DNA of 30,791 bases from RGIG7450 sp045577655 (GTDB lineage: Bacteria; Bacillota; Clostridia; RUG12999), in NCBI GenBank assembly GCA_045577655.1, contig JAZNIU010000056.1:1-30791 (forward strand), given 5' to 3'. Both the position numbers and the translations under genes were made by a program. The notes below the pieces were generated by a model. It saw only the letters and a list, made by a program, of their open reading frames with translations, was not told the DNA's origin and ran no database searches. Position 1 is the first letter of the stretch; every line of letters starts with the position of its first letter. Below are positions 1 to 8,419 of this stretch, piece after piece.

Positions 1-2115
1 CTTTTTGCAGGTAGTTTTCACTTTACCCATGCAGAAAACAAACTTGAAAGTTTCTATAAAAATTACACAGGCAAATATATAACCCTTTCGGGAACAGTTT
101 CTGACGTTTCTTACGGGAAAGAAGACAATCTCACTCTGCTGGTGCGTTCAGCCTCGGTTACATATGTCGGCAAAACTACTCCGCTTAAAAATTCGTTTAT
201 TATATATACATCCGGTGGCACATTTTCTCCCGGTCAGCAAATAACTTTCCGGGTGCTTGTTAAAAAGCCGGGGAAATATACTCCCACCAGCTTTAACTTT
301 AATCTTTATCTGCTTACAAAAGGGGTCTCTGCTTCTTTCTATCTTTCTTCTGAAGATATAGCGGTTTCTCCGGGCAGTATGTCCCTCTACCAAAAGATAT
401 GCGCTCTTTCTAAAAGGTTCTCGGACAAAATTTCTGCCGCCATAGGCGGTGACGTGGGCAGTCTTGCCGCAGGTATTGCCCTGGGTGACACTTCGGGCTT
501 TTCCGACCATATGAACGACATTTTCAGAAAAAGCGGTATTTCTCATATTGTTGCGGTTTCGGGTATGAACATGACCATAATTATTGCCTTTTTGTTTTTC
601 CTGACAAAACGTCTTAAGTTCCACAGGAAACTGCGCAGTATTATGGGCATCCTCCTTCTTTTGTTTTATATGGCGCTCACAGGGTTATCGCCCTCTGTCA
701 CAAGAGCGGGTATTATGATGCTGATTGTAATTCTGGCAGGTCTGTTTGACAAAAAGGAAGACCTTTTAACCTCCTTCTTCCTGTCTGCAGCAATTATCCT
801 TTCGTTTAATCCGCTCACAATTTTCGATGCCGGATTTCTGCTTTCTTATTTTGCACTTGCAGGCATACTTGTTTTTGCAAGGCCCATCTCGGAGAAGGTT
901 AAAGCATTTTTGCCGCGTCTGCCAAAATTTCTGACCGATATTGTGTGCACAAGTATTGCCGCTTCCATAGCAACACTTCCCGTAACAATATACCTTTTCA
1001 ACGGGATTTCCACTTTCTCGCTGATTACAAATATTCTTGTGCTTCCTTTTGTGGACACACTGTTTATATTGTCTCTTTTTACACCTCTTATAAATATTAT
1101 TTTGCCATTCTGGGGGTTTTTGATGAAACTGGCTCTCAAAGTACTTCTTCTGGCAGCCGAATTTGTTGCATCTCTCCCCTTTTCATATATACATGTCAAA
1201 AGCCCGTCGGTCTTCCCGTCAGTGAGCTTTGTCTTTGCGGTCATAATATTCTATCTTTTTCTTAAAAACCGCAAGCCCGCAAAACTTATAATAATTGCCG
1301 GATGTTTATGTTTTTTATTCACTCTTGTTTCAGCACTGGCAAGCTTTTTGTCCTTTTCTGTCACCTATCTCTATGTTGGTCAGGGAGACAGCGTTCTTAT
1401 ACAAACGCCTTTTTCTCATAACTACCTCATAGACACGGGTCCAAACGGCAAAGCTACTGCCACACAGCTTAAAGCTATGGGAGTAAATGACATTGACATA
1501 CTTTTCATTTCTCATACCGACCGTGACCATTCGGGTGGACTTACCGAAATTCTGGAAGAGTTTCCCACCAAAAAGGTGGTACTGCCTGCAGCAAGTACGG
1601 TCGATGACGATATTCGTGAGGCAGCAGAAGAGATTTCTCTTTCAGGAACAATGGTGGATTTTGCAACAAATTATTACTCGTATGATATTGGCGGGGCTAA
1701 AGCCGATATAGTCTGGCCCTCCCGCAGCCCTGTCCCAAAAGATAGGACAAACAACAACAGTCTGGTCATAAGGCTTGACCATAAAGAGCATTCTTTCCTT
1801 TTCACCGGCGATATCGGAACTCTTGCTGAAAGTCTTATTTTAAATACAAAAGAAAATGTTGACGTTGACATATTAAAGGTTGCTCATCACGGCAGCAGCA
1901 CTTCCAGCAGCGACATTTTTCTTAAAAACGTTTCTCCCGACTACTCGGTGATAAGCGTTGGTGCCGGAAATTCATACGGCCATCCGTCAAGTCAGGTGCT
2001 GGGCCGTCTTGACGATTTTGGCAGTGAAGTTTTAAGAACGGATACTTTGGGAAATATAACCTTTTTAATAGATTGTTTTGGAAAAATGTCTGTAAAAGTC
2101 GGAGGTATAAAATGA
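1..2115 (+). CDS. comEC: ComEC/Rec2-family DNA uptake channel protein, 5'-truncated by the window
   Basis: The frame is open from base 1 and no start is visible; the in-frame GTG at 142 has no ribosome binding site, so the gene begins outside the window. In the family this membrane protein carries single-stranded DNA across the cytoplasmic membrane during transformation. Three parts are visible: the end of an N-terminal OB-like region, the multi-TM Competence domain with the signature SHIVAVSGMNM (from 541), and a C-terminal metallo-beta-lactamase domain with VGQGDS, HTDRDHSGG (H at 1513), FTGDIG and AHHGSS. All the metal-binding motifs look intact. The last codon overlaps the holA start by ATGA, so the two are translationally coupled. 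Function as a competence protein is known for the family; whether this organism is transformable cannot be judged here. Confidence 0.95.
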   Translation, partial: LFAGSFHFTHAENKLESFYKNYTGKYITLSGTVSDVSYGKEDNLTLLVRSASVTYVGKTTPLKNSFIIYTSGGTFSPGQQITFRVLVKKPGKYTPTSFNFNLYLLTKGVSASFYLSSEDIAVSPGSMSLYQKICALSKRFSDKISAAIGGDVGSLAAGIALGDTSGFSDHMNDIFRKSGISHIVAVSGMNMTIIIAFLFFLTKRLKFHRKLRSIMGILLLLFYMALTGLSPSVTRAGIMMLIVILAGLFDKKEDLLTSFFLSAAIILSFNPLTIFDAGFLLSYFALAGILVFARPISEKVKAFLPRLPKFLTDIVCTSIAASIATLPVTIYLFNGISTFSLITNILVLPFVDTLFILSLFTPLINIILPFWGFLMKLALKVLLLAAEFVASLPFSYIHVKSPSVFPSVSFVFAVIIFYLFLKNRKPAKLIIIAGCLCFLFTLVSALASFLSFSVTYLYVGQGDSVLIQTPFSHNYLIDTGPNGKATATQLKAMGVNDIDILFISHTDRDHSGGLTEILEEFPTKKVVLPAASTVDDDIREAAEEISLSGTMVDFATNYYSYDIGGAKADIVWPSRSPVPKDRTNNNSLVIRLDHKEHSFLFTGDIGTLAESLILNTKENVDVDILKVAHHGSSTSSSDIFLKNVSPDYSVISVGAGNSYGHPSSQVLGRLDDFGSEVLRTDTLGNITFLIDCFGKMSVKVGGIK

Positions 2116-3122
2116 TAAAAGATGCAAGCAAACTTTTAAAAGAAAAAATCTCATCTGGCGATTTTCGTGGTCTTTTTGTGCTTACCGGCGAAGAGGACTT
2201 TGCTCGCAAAGCTGCAACAAACGCTTTTATAAACCATTTTAAAGAAAATCCGCTTTTTGAGTTCAATCTTCATATTTTCAGCGGAAAGGAAACCCCCGCT
2301 GAAACAATTTATGCCGCAACTCAGGCGCTTCCCGTAATGAGCGACGAAAAGCTTGTGGTAATAAAAAATAGCGGCATTTTTAAAAATTCCACCGACTCGC
2401 AGAAAAAACTTTTTTCCGATTTGTTTGAAAATATGCCTGACTATTTGAGCATCATTTTTGACGAGGACGAAACAGACGGCAGAAGCGCTCTTTTAAAAAG
2501 CGCAAAATCCGTGGGGCTTTTTGTGGATTTTAAGTTCAAAAGTCCTGCGGAGCTTGTAAGCTTTGCTTCAAAACAGTTTGCAAAAGAAGGTATTTCCGCT
2601 TCAGCCGAGGTTTTAAACCACCTTGTTCTTTCCTGCGATGACGGTATGACAAGTCTTGTTTCGGAAATTGAAAAGCTCATCGCTTATGTGCAGGACAAAA
2701 AGGTTTTAACAACCGGCGATATAGACATTATTGTTAAAAAATCTCTCAAAAGCCGCGTCTTTGAAATGCTTGATGCTATGATAGAGAAAAAAGCTGACAA
2801 GGTTTATCTTATGCTGGACGAGATGAAAGCCTGCCACGAGCTTCCCGTTAAGATTCTTGTTCTTATAGGTCGTCAGGCAAGCATGCTGGCAAAAACCAAA
2901 ATTCTTGTTTTATCAGGAGCAAAAGATGTTGCCGGAAAGCTTGGTCTTAAACCGTTTATAGCACAAAAATATATATCTCAGGCATCAAAGATGACTGAGA
3001 TACAAACTCAAAATCTGCTTAAAAAGTGTGTGGATACCGACTACAGTATAAAATCCGGTGCGGAAAATGACTGGCAGGCAGTGGAACTTTTAATTGCCGA
3101 CATAACCTCCGGCAACTATTAA
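2112..3122 (+). CDS. holA: DNA polymerase III delta subunit
   Basis: 336 residues. The protein opens and loads the beta clamp as part of the clamp-loader complex. The N-terminus (GLFVLTGEEDF) is the degenerate P-loop region of the AAA+-like domain, and the middle (CDDGMTSLVSEIEKL) and the C-terminal helical collar region match the bacterial delta family in order and length. The start at 2112 is chosen because GGAGG lies 6 nt upstream and the ATG overlaps the comEC stop (ATGA); an in-frame ATG at 2073 has no such signal. comEC-holA adjacency is common in Clostridia, where rpsT often follows; here rpsT is absent and yigZ lies tail to tail instead. Confidence 0.93.
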   Translation: MIKDASKLLKEKISSGDFRGLFVLTGEEDFARKAATNAFINHFKENPLFEFNLHIFSGKETPAETIYAATQALPVMSDEKLVVIKNSGIFKNSTDSQKKLFSDLFENMPDYLSIIFDEDETDGRSALLKSAKSVGLFVDFKFKSPAELVSFASKQFAKEGISASAEVLNHLVLSCDDGMTSLVSEIEKLIAYVQDKKVLTTGDIDIIVKKSLKSRVFEMLDAMIEKKADKVYLMLDEMKACHELPVKILVLIGRQASMLAKTKILVLSGAKDVAGKLGLKPFIAQKYISQASKMTEIQTQNLLKKCVDTDYSIKSGAENDWQAVELLIADITSGNY

Positions 3123-3752
3123 ACTGTCAACATATTTTTCGTCAACTTGTGAAACCTGCGCACTGCCAAGAGAAATTTCTGTCATTTCGCTTAAAAATTT
3201 TTCTTCCATTCCCTGTTTCACACATACCGTGAACAAAACACTGTCCGAATAGTCTGTGTTTTCTATAATATAGTCGCTGCCAATCAGCGCATACTCTATT
3301 TTGCCCGAGGTGGAATAGTCAGTTTTTACAGTGTAAATACTGCACAAAAGCTTTTCTACCGGTCGGGCTTTTTCTATGCCCTCGGATGCACATTTGCCGT
3401 AAGCGTGGACAAGCCCACCCGTGCCAAGAAGAGTACCACCAAAATATCTTGTAACAACTGCAAGAACATCTGTGAGCCCGCGTTTTCTTATGCTGTCGAG
3501 TACCGGCATCCCTGCCGTACCCGACGGCTCGCCATCGTCGCTGAACCTCTGGATGTTGTTTTTGCGCACAACATAAGCATAGACATTATGGGTGGCATCC
3601 GAATATTTCTTTTTCATCTCGGCAAGCTTTGAAAGTGCTTCTTCCTCGTCTGCTACAGGAAAAATGTTTGATATAAACCTCGACTTTTTATCTATATATT
3701 CTGTCGAGGCAGGGCTGCTCACCGTTTTATAATTCTGTTTCAAACTGTTCAT
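3090..3752 (-). CDS. yigZ: YigZ/IMPACT-family protein
   Basis: 220 residues, normal for the family. Key motifs are KKSRFI near residue 22, DDGEPSGTAG at 72-81 and RYFGGTLLGTGGL at 102-114, which define the UPF0029/IMPACT fold; a C-terminal DUF1949-like region follows. The bacterial protein is linked to translation and stress, but its molecular role is not settled. The start overlaps the end of hflX by 26 nt and only a weak ribosome binding site is visible, so translational coupling to hflX is likely. The 3' end overlaps the 3' end of holA by 33 bp on the opposite strand. It is the last gene of the run that starts at the lipid kinase. Confidence 0.93.
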   Translation of the reverse strand: MNSLKQNYKTVSSPASTEYIDKKSRFISNIFPVADEEEALSKLAEMKKKYSDATHNVYAYVVRKNNIQRFSDDGEPSGTAGMPVLDSIRKRGLTDVLAVVTRYFGGTLLGTGGLVHAYGKCASEGIEKARPVEKLLCSIYTVKTDYSTSGKIEYALIGSDYIIENTDYSDSVLFTVCVKQGMEEKFLSEMTEISLGSAQVSQVDEKYVDSLIVAGGYVGN

Positions 3753-4965
3753 ACTTATGCACCGCTTTTTGTTCTACAATTGCTGTTATTTTTATGCCTT
3801 CAGGCAAGAATTCTTCCGAAACAAGTTTGCCGTCTTCTCTCACCTGTGATGCAAATGAAGATTTTGCATAGGGTATCATCAGACACATTTTCTTTGACTG
3901 GGAAGGTATTTTTATACTGAGCAGTTTTAAAAGCTCTTCCATTCCTTCCCCGCTTTTGGCGGAAACGTATATATTGTCCTGATCACTTTTCCCTTTTCGG
4001 TCAGCTTGGTCGCATTTGTTATATACGTTTATTCTGGGGATTTCCGAGCAGCCCAGTTCATTTAAAATACCATCTGCAACATTTTTGTGAATGGTGTGTT
4101 CCGGGTCGCAGTAGTCAATAACATTTAATATGGCATCGGCATATACCGACTCTTCAAGAGTGGATTTAAATGCATTTATCAGATGGTGTGGCAGTTTTCT
4201 TATAAAACCAACCGTGTCAATCAAAACAACCTCTCTGTCATCCGGCAGAGTAAGTGCTCGGTAGGTTGGATCGAGTGTTGCAAAAAGCTTGTTTTCCGCA
4301 AGCACGCCTGCTCCCGTAAAGTAGTTCATTATGGTGGATTTGCCTGCGTTTGTGTAGCCCACAAGTGCCACTGTTAAAACCCCGTCTTTTTTGCGACGGT
4401 TTCTTGCATAGCTTCTTCTTTTTTCAACTTCCGAAAGCTCTTCTCTTAGATGAGAAATTCTTGTTCTTATATGTCTTCTGTCCGACTCAAGCTTTGTTTC
4501 GCCCGGGCCTCTTGTACCAATTCCGCCGCCAAGCCTTGACAGACTTTTCCCCAGCCCGACAAGTCTTGGAAGCATATATTTAAGCTGGGCAAGTTCAACC
4601 TGAAGTTTGCCCTCGCTGGAGATTGCTCTTGCAGCAAAAATATCAAGAATAAGCATGGACCTGTCTATTGTCCTGACCCCTGTTGCCTCTTCAATATTCT
4701 TTTGCTGCGAACCTGTCAGTTCGTCATCAAATATAATGAGATTTGCTTCTGTCTGCTGGCATAAAAACTTAAGCTCTTCAAGTTTGCCGCTGCCAAGATA
4801 GCTTGCAGCATCGGGAGACATTTTTGGTTGCAACACCTGTGCCACAACCTCTGCCCCTGCAGTTTTTGCAAGTTCAGCAAGCTCTTTCATACTTGCATCA
4901 CAAGAATATTCACTTTCGTTTCTGCTCGAATATATCCCTGCTAAAACAGCCTTTTCAAAGGTCAA
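3727..4965 (-). CDS. hflX: Ribosome-associated GTPase HflX
   Basis: 412 residues. HflX binds the large ribosomal subunit and splits or rescues stalled 70S ribosomes. The N-terminal HflX domain ends in the family hallmark GGGIGTRGPGETKLE (146-160), followed by a coiled segment and the G domain: GYTNAGKS at 203-210 (P-loop), DTVGF at 250-254, NKCD at 316-319 and SAKSGEG near 335. The start is TTG at 4963-4965; the ribosome binding site AAGGGGAG about 7 nt upstream decides it, as no ATG is near. It follows ppa by 15 nt and overlaps yigZ by 26 nt. All G motifs are intact. Confidence 0.96.
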   Translation of the reverse strand: MTFEKAVLAGIYSSRNESEYSCDASMKELAELAKTAGAEVVAQVLQPKMSPDAASYLGSGKLEELKFLCQQTEANLIIFDDELTGSQQKNIEEATGVRTIDRSMLILDIFAARAISSEGKLQVELAQLKYMLPRLVGLGKSLSRLGGGIGTRGPGETKLESDRRHIRTRISHLREELSEVEKRRSYARNRRKKDGVLTVALVGYTNAGKSTIMNYFTGAGVLAENKLFATLDPTYRALTLPDDREVVLIDTVGFIRKLPHHLINAFKSTLEESVYADAILNVIDYCDPEHTIHKNVADGILNELGCSEIPRINVYNKCDQADRKGKSDQDNIYVSAKSGEGMEELLKLLSIKIPSQSKKMCLMIPYAKSSFASQVREDGKLVSEEFLPEGIKITAIVEQKAVHKYEQFETEL

Positions 4966-4980
4966 GCCTATCTCCCCTTT

Positions 4981-5517
4981 TTATTTGCAAAATTTCTGTA
5001 TATAGCTGTCAATTGCCTTGCCGACAATCTCTACTGCATCTTCTCTTCCCATAACCTCTTCAACTGCAGTTTCCTTGTTTTCAAGAGTTTTGTATACCGA
5101 GAAAAAGTGTTTCATTTCATCAAATATATGTTTGGGAAGCTGGTCTATGTTTGTATAGTGATTGTAGTTAGGGTCGTTAAACGGAATGGCAATAATCTTT
5201 TCATCAGAACTGCCGTTATCAATCATCTTGATGACCCCGATGGGATATGCCCGCACAAGTGACATAGGTTCAAGGTCTTCAGAACAAAGGAGCAAAACGT
5301 CCAGCGGGTCGTTGTCGTCCCCGTAGGTTCTGGGAATGAACCCATAGTTTGCGGGATAATGAGCGGAAGTATATAAAATTCTGTCCAGAATTATATATCC
5401 CGTTTCTTTGTCCAGCTCATACTTTTTTCTGCTGCCTTTTGAAATTTCAATAACGCAGATAAAATCATCGTCATTTATTCTTTTAGGCGAAATGTCATGC
5501 CATATATTGTTTGCCAT
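4981..5517 (-). CDS. ppa: Inorganic pyrophosphatase, family I
   Basis: 178 residues, the usual size for bacterial family I enzymes. It hydrolyses pyrophosphate released by polymerases and synthetases. Visible signatures are EISKGSRKKYELD near the N-terminus, YGFIPRTYGDDNDPLD with the metal-binding aspartates, DNGSSDEKIIAIP, and the substrate-binding YKTLENK. The ATG at 5517 has GGAGGG 5-7 nt upstream. It sits 18 nt after the DUF4838 gene and 15 nt before hflX. Many Clostridia use family II enzymes or membrane pumps; this one has the family I type. Confidence 0.95.
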   Translation of the reverse strand: MANNIWHDISPKRINDDDFICVIEISKGSRKKYELDKETGYIILDRILYTSAHYPANYGFIPRTYGDDNDPLDVLLLCSEDLEPMSLVRAYPIGVIKMIDNGSSDEKIIAIPFNDPNYNHYTNIDQLPKHIFDEMKHFFSVYKTLENKETAVEEVMGREDAVEIVGKAIDSYIQKFCK

Positions 5518-5535
5518 ATTGTCCCTCCATGATAA

Positions 5536-7572
5536 TTATTTGCCTGCAACAAACTTTCTCGATGCCTTGCATCTGTAATAAAGTTCATTAAGTTGAGACC
5601 TTTTTAACGTATCTTTAACTCTAACCTGAATGTCCGACAAAGAATTTATATATTCTATCGGCATATACTGTTGCATCATATCAGTTGCAAGACTGTCAAT
5701 TTTCTGCCAGATGGCATCGGTATTTTCTCCTGCATACAAAGCGTCATGATATTCAACAAACAAGGTTAAAATATTCATCATATTGATGCCGTATCTTAAA
5801 GAAGCAATGTCTTCCTCCAGATTACCCAGAACCGACATTTTAAAGTTTTTCTGCATTTCTACCGGGTTTACTGCACCGCTTAAGCTATCCACCCTGTCTG
5901 CTGATTTTTCTATTTCTTTCTGCCAGCAGTCCATAACAATGTCATACGCCTCTTTAAGGTCACGGGCAGCTTTTTTGCCGATTTCAACTGCATTTCCTGC
6001 CAGGTGATCGTCCTGGTAGAGTTTTTTCTTTGGAGTTAATCCATCCCATCTCATAAGGTGAGTGAGAAGAGGTTTTTCTCCCCACGCGCGCTGACTTGCA
6101 ATATAAGCGGACGCGTCCTCTATAAGATCATACACCTTTGACATTTTGTCAGCGTAAAACTCATATCTGTCAATATAATACTGTTTTATATATTCATCAA
6201 CATCTGTTTCTATATCCCACTGAAGCTGAGCATATAAACTCTCCGTCAGGTTACGCACACCCCAGTTTATCATAGGCAGATGCATATAAGTCATGCCCGT
6301 AACACCCATTTTTTTGTAGTCGGGAATGTCTTTTTTCATTGTTTTTGAGAAAACAATCGGCAAATCCTCGTATCTTGACACATTGTAGTATTCGCCTATC
6401 ATTATGGGAATATCCTTCCAGTTTTTAAGGTGCCCTGCATAGAGCTCATTGTAACAGCACTTTTCATCAAAACAATGTTTGTAGCATCTCATAATCGGAT
6501 AGTAGATTATATAATCGCCTGAATTTCTTATGTTTTCAGGCACAGGATTGATTGGTGCTTCAAGAGAAGCTGTTCCCTCGTAGGCTGCAATACTGAAACG
6601 AACGTTGTGGTCAATTCTGCCCTCTTTTAAAGCTTTGTCAATTCTTTTTCTGATACCTGAAACAAAGTTAAGCTGTTTGTCTGTGTCGTTACCCAGTTTC
6701 ATACAGTTGTCGCACATACAGGTTTTTCCCCAGGTGTCAAAAATTGCAAGCTGAATTCTGTCGCTTTCATACCAGTCGGTATTTATCATTTTGATAAGTT
6801 CTTCTGCCAGATAGTCAAAAAGCTCCTCATTGCTCATACAGAAATGTATGTTTATTGCATCTTCTTTTGTAAGCTCTTTCTCTTTGTCTGTTCCATACCA
6901 GTCTCTGTGTGCCTCCCAGAAAGTTTTCCCGGTTTCTGTTTTATTGTCCGGGTCTAAAATAGCTTCAAATATGTGACCGCCGTTTTCAAAGCTCATACCC
7001 AGTTTTTTCTGGAATTTCTGGGTAAATGGTCTTGCAGTTGAAAGATTCAGTCTGTTTCTTGCCATCCACTGCCACAAAACAGTGGAATCTTTAAGCGGGC
7101 CTTCAAACACGAACCCTCTGCCAAGTGGCATGGACGCTTTGAACACTTTTTCTTTTTCAATGTTTTTTAATGTTTTAGGCTTTTCTTTCGGAAGCACATC
7201 CTGCCAAGGATTAAGCCATCTTATTCCCTGCATCCGCAGAAATTCATATGCTCCGTAAAGCGCACCCGTTCTGCTTTGTCCGCATATTTTTATGCCATCT
7301 TCAAGAGGAGATAATATAAATTCTTCATTTTCAAAATCTCCGCCACGGCTTTCAAGGTATATGTTAAATGCACCGTTTACCGGTTTCTGTCCAAAAGAAA
7401 CCTCTGCGCCAAGCTTTTTTAAGTAGTCCATAAGCTCACACGCCGCAAAAGACAGGGTACATCTTTCTGCGCGGTCAAGGTCTTTTCTGAAATCAATATT
7501 TTTTTCCTCGTTTGCCCAGGTATAAAGCTTTTCTTCGACATTTTCATAATTTAAAACAAGATTTGCAACCAT
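5536..7572 (-). CDS. DUF4838-type glycoside-hydrolase-like protein, probably cytoplasmic
   Basis: 678 residues. The N-terminal part resembles the GH20/GH67-like accessory domain (SRTGALYGAYEFLRMQGIRW at about 100-119), followed by a TIM-barrel-like region with RNRLNLSTARPF and the segment DTWGKTCMCDNC (D279, C285, C287, C290), which I associate with DUF4838 proteins. No signal peptide is visible (MVANLVLNYENVEE), so it should act inside the cell on imported oligosaccharides. Its place after uxuA and uxuB suggests release of a uronic acid from a glycoside, but this is inference; the family has no agreed activity that I can name. The start at 7572 is set by CGGAGG about 8 nt upstream; the longer in-frame ATG at 7680 runs into uxuB and lacks such a site. 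Confidence 0.75.
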   Translation of the reverse strand: MVANLVLNYENVEEKLYTWANEEKNIDFRKDLDRAERCTLSFAACELMDYLKKLGAEVSFGQKPVNGAFNIYLESRGGDFENEEFILSPLEDGIKICGQSRTGALYGAYEFLRMQGIRWLNPWQDVLPKEKPKTLKNIEKEKVFKASMPLGRGFVFEGPLKDSTVLWQWMARNRLNLSTARPFTQKFQKKLGMSFENGGHIFEAILDPDNKTETGKTFWEAHRDWYGTDKEKELTKEDAINIHFCMSNEELFDYLAEELIKMINTDWYESDRIQLAIFDTWGKTCMCDNCMKLGNDTDKQLNFVSGIRKRIDKALKEGRIDHNVRFSIAAYEGTASLEAPINPVPENIRNSGDYIIYYPIMRCYKHCFDEKCCYNELYAGHLKNWKDIPIMIGEYYNVSRYEDLPIVFSKTMKKDIPDYKKMGVTGMTYMHLPMINWGVRNLTESLYAQLQWDIETDVDEYIKQYYIDRYEFYADKMSKVYDLIEDASAYIASQRAWGEKPLLTHLMRWDGLTPKKKLYQDDHLAGNAVEIGKKAARDLKEAYDIVMDCWQKEIEKSADRVDSLSGAVNPVEMQKNFKMSVLGNLEEDIASLRYGINMMNILTLFVEYHDALYAGENTDAIWQKIDSLATDMMQQYMPIEYINSLSDIQVRVKDTLKRSQLNELYYRCKASRKFVAGK

Positions 7573-7592
7573 TATTTTTTCCTCCGAATTTT

Positions 7593-8414
7593 TTATACTC
7601 CCGAATATGCACAGAATCCGCCGTCCACGGGTACACAAATGCCTGTCACAAATCCTGATTTTTCGCTGTCCACAAGCCATTCCAGTGTGCCGAGAAGCTC
7701 TTCCGGCTCACCAAAACGCCCCATTGGAGTGGAACGAAGGATTTTTTCTGTTCTTGCAGTTGCATTTCCATTTTCGTCAAACAACATTCTGCGGTTCTGG
7801 TTTGTAACAAAAAATCCCGGAGCAATTGCATTTACTCTGATGTTTTCTTTTGCAAAATGAACTGCAAGCCACCCTGTAAAATTGCTTACCGCTGCTTTTG
7901 CCGCCGAATAGGCAGGAATTTTTGTGAGAGGACGATATGCATTAAGGGAAGAAATGTTAACAACGCAGCATCCTTCTCTGCCAATCATATCTGCCATAAA
8001 AATCTGGCTGGGCAACAATACTCCTTTAAGGTTTAAGTCAAAAACAAAGTCAAATCCGCTTTTGTCTATGTTGAAAAAGGTAAGAAAATCGTCAGCTTCC
8101 TCGTCGCCTTTTTCATATTCTTCATGAAGAGTTGTGCATTTTGGGTTGTTCCCACCCGCACCATTGATTAAAATGTCACATTTGCCCATATCTTTTAAAA
8201 CTTTTTCGTGAACTTTTTTGATATTTTCTTTGTCCAGAACATTGCAGGTGTATGCTTTTGCTTTTCCGCCTTGTTCCGTAATCTTGCACGCAACAGCATC
8301 TGCAGCTTCTCCGTTTAAGTCAAGAAGTGCAATGCTGTACCCTTTTTTTGCCAAAAATTCTGCAAATGCAGAGCAAAGCACTCCGCCGGCACCTGTTATA
8401 ACAACATTTTTCAT
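7593..8414 (-). CDS. uxuB: D-mannonate oxidoreductase (fructuronate reductase), SDR type
   Basis: 273 residues, classical short-chain dehydrogenase. The nucleotide-binding motif is TGAGGVLC at 7-14, the NAG motif is NGAGGNN at 84-90, and the catalytic residues are S155/S156, Y169 and K173 (YSAAK). TGAGGVLC and NGAGGNNP are typical of SDR-type mannonate oxidoreductases rather than of the long-chain E. coli UxuB. Expected reaction: D-fructuronate + NADH to D-mannonate, the substrate of the UxuA encoded 5 nt upstream. AAAGGAG lies about 10 nt before the ATG. The role is inferred from family and from uxuA linkage; another sugar-acid oxidoreductase is possible. Confidence 0.85.
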   Translation of the reverse strand: MKNVVITGAGGVLCSAFAEFLAKKGYSIALLDLNGEAADAVACKITEQGGKAKAYTCNVLDKENIKKVHEKVLKDMGKCDILINGAGGNNPKCTTLHEEYEKGDEEADDFLTFFNIDKSGFDFVFDLNLKGVLLPSQIFMADMIGREGCCVVNISSLNAYRPLTKIPAYSAAKAAVSNFTGWLAVHFAKENIRVNAIAPGFFVTNQNRRMLFDENGNATARTEKILRSTPMGRFGEPEELLGTLEWLVDSEKSGFVTGICVPVDGGFCAYSGV

Positions 8415-8419
8415 AAGGG

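Noticed and set aside
142..144. GTG as the start of comEC
   Set aside because: No ribosome binding site precedes it and the frame continues upstream to base 1 with plausible ComEC sequence.
3118..3140. A further AAATATGTTGACA on the minus strand near the end of yigZ as a promoter
   Set aside because: No -10 box occurs at 16-18 nt, and the bases encode conserved-frame yigZ codons (EKYVDS).
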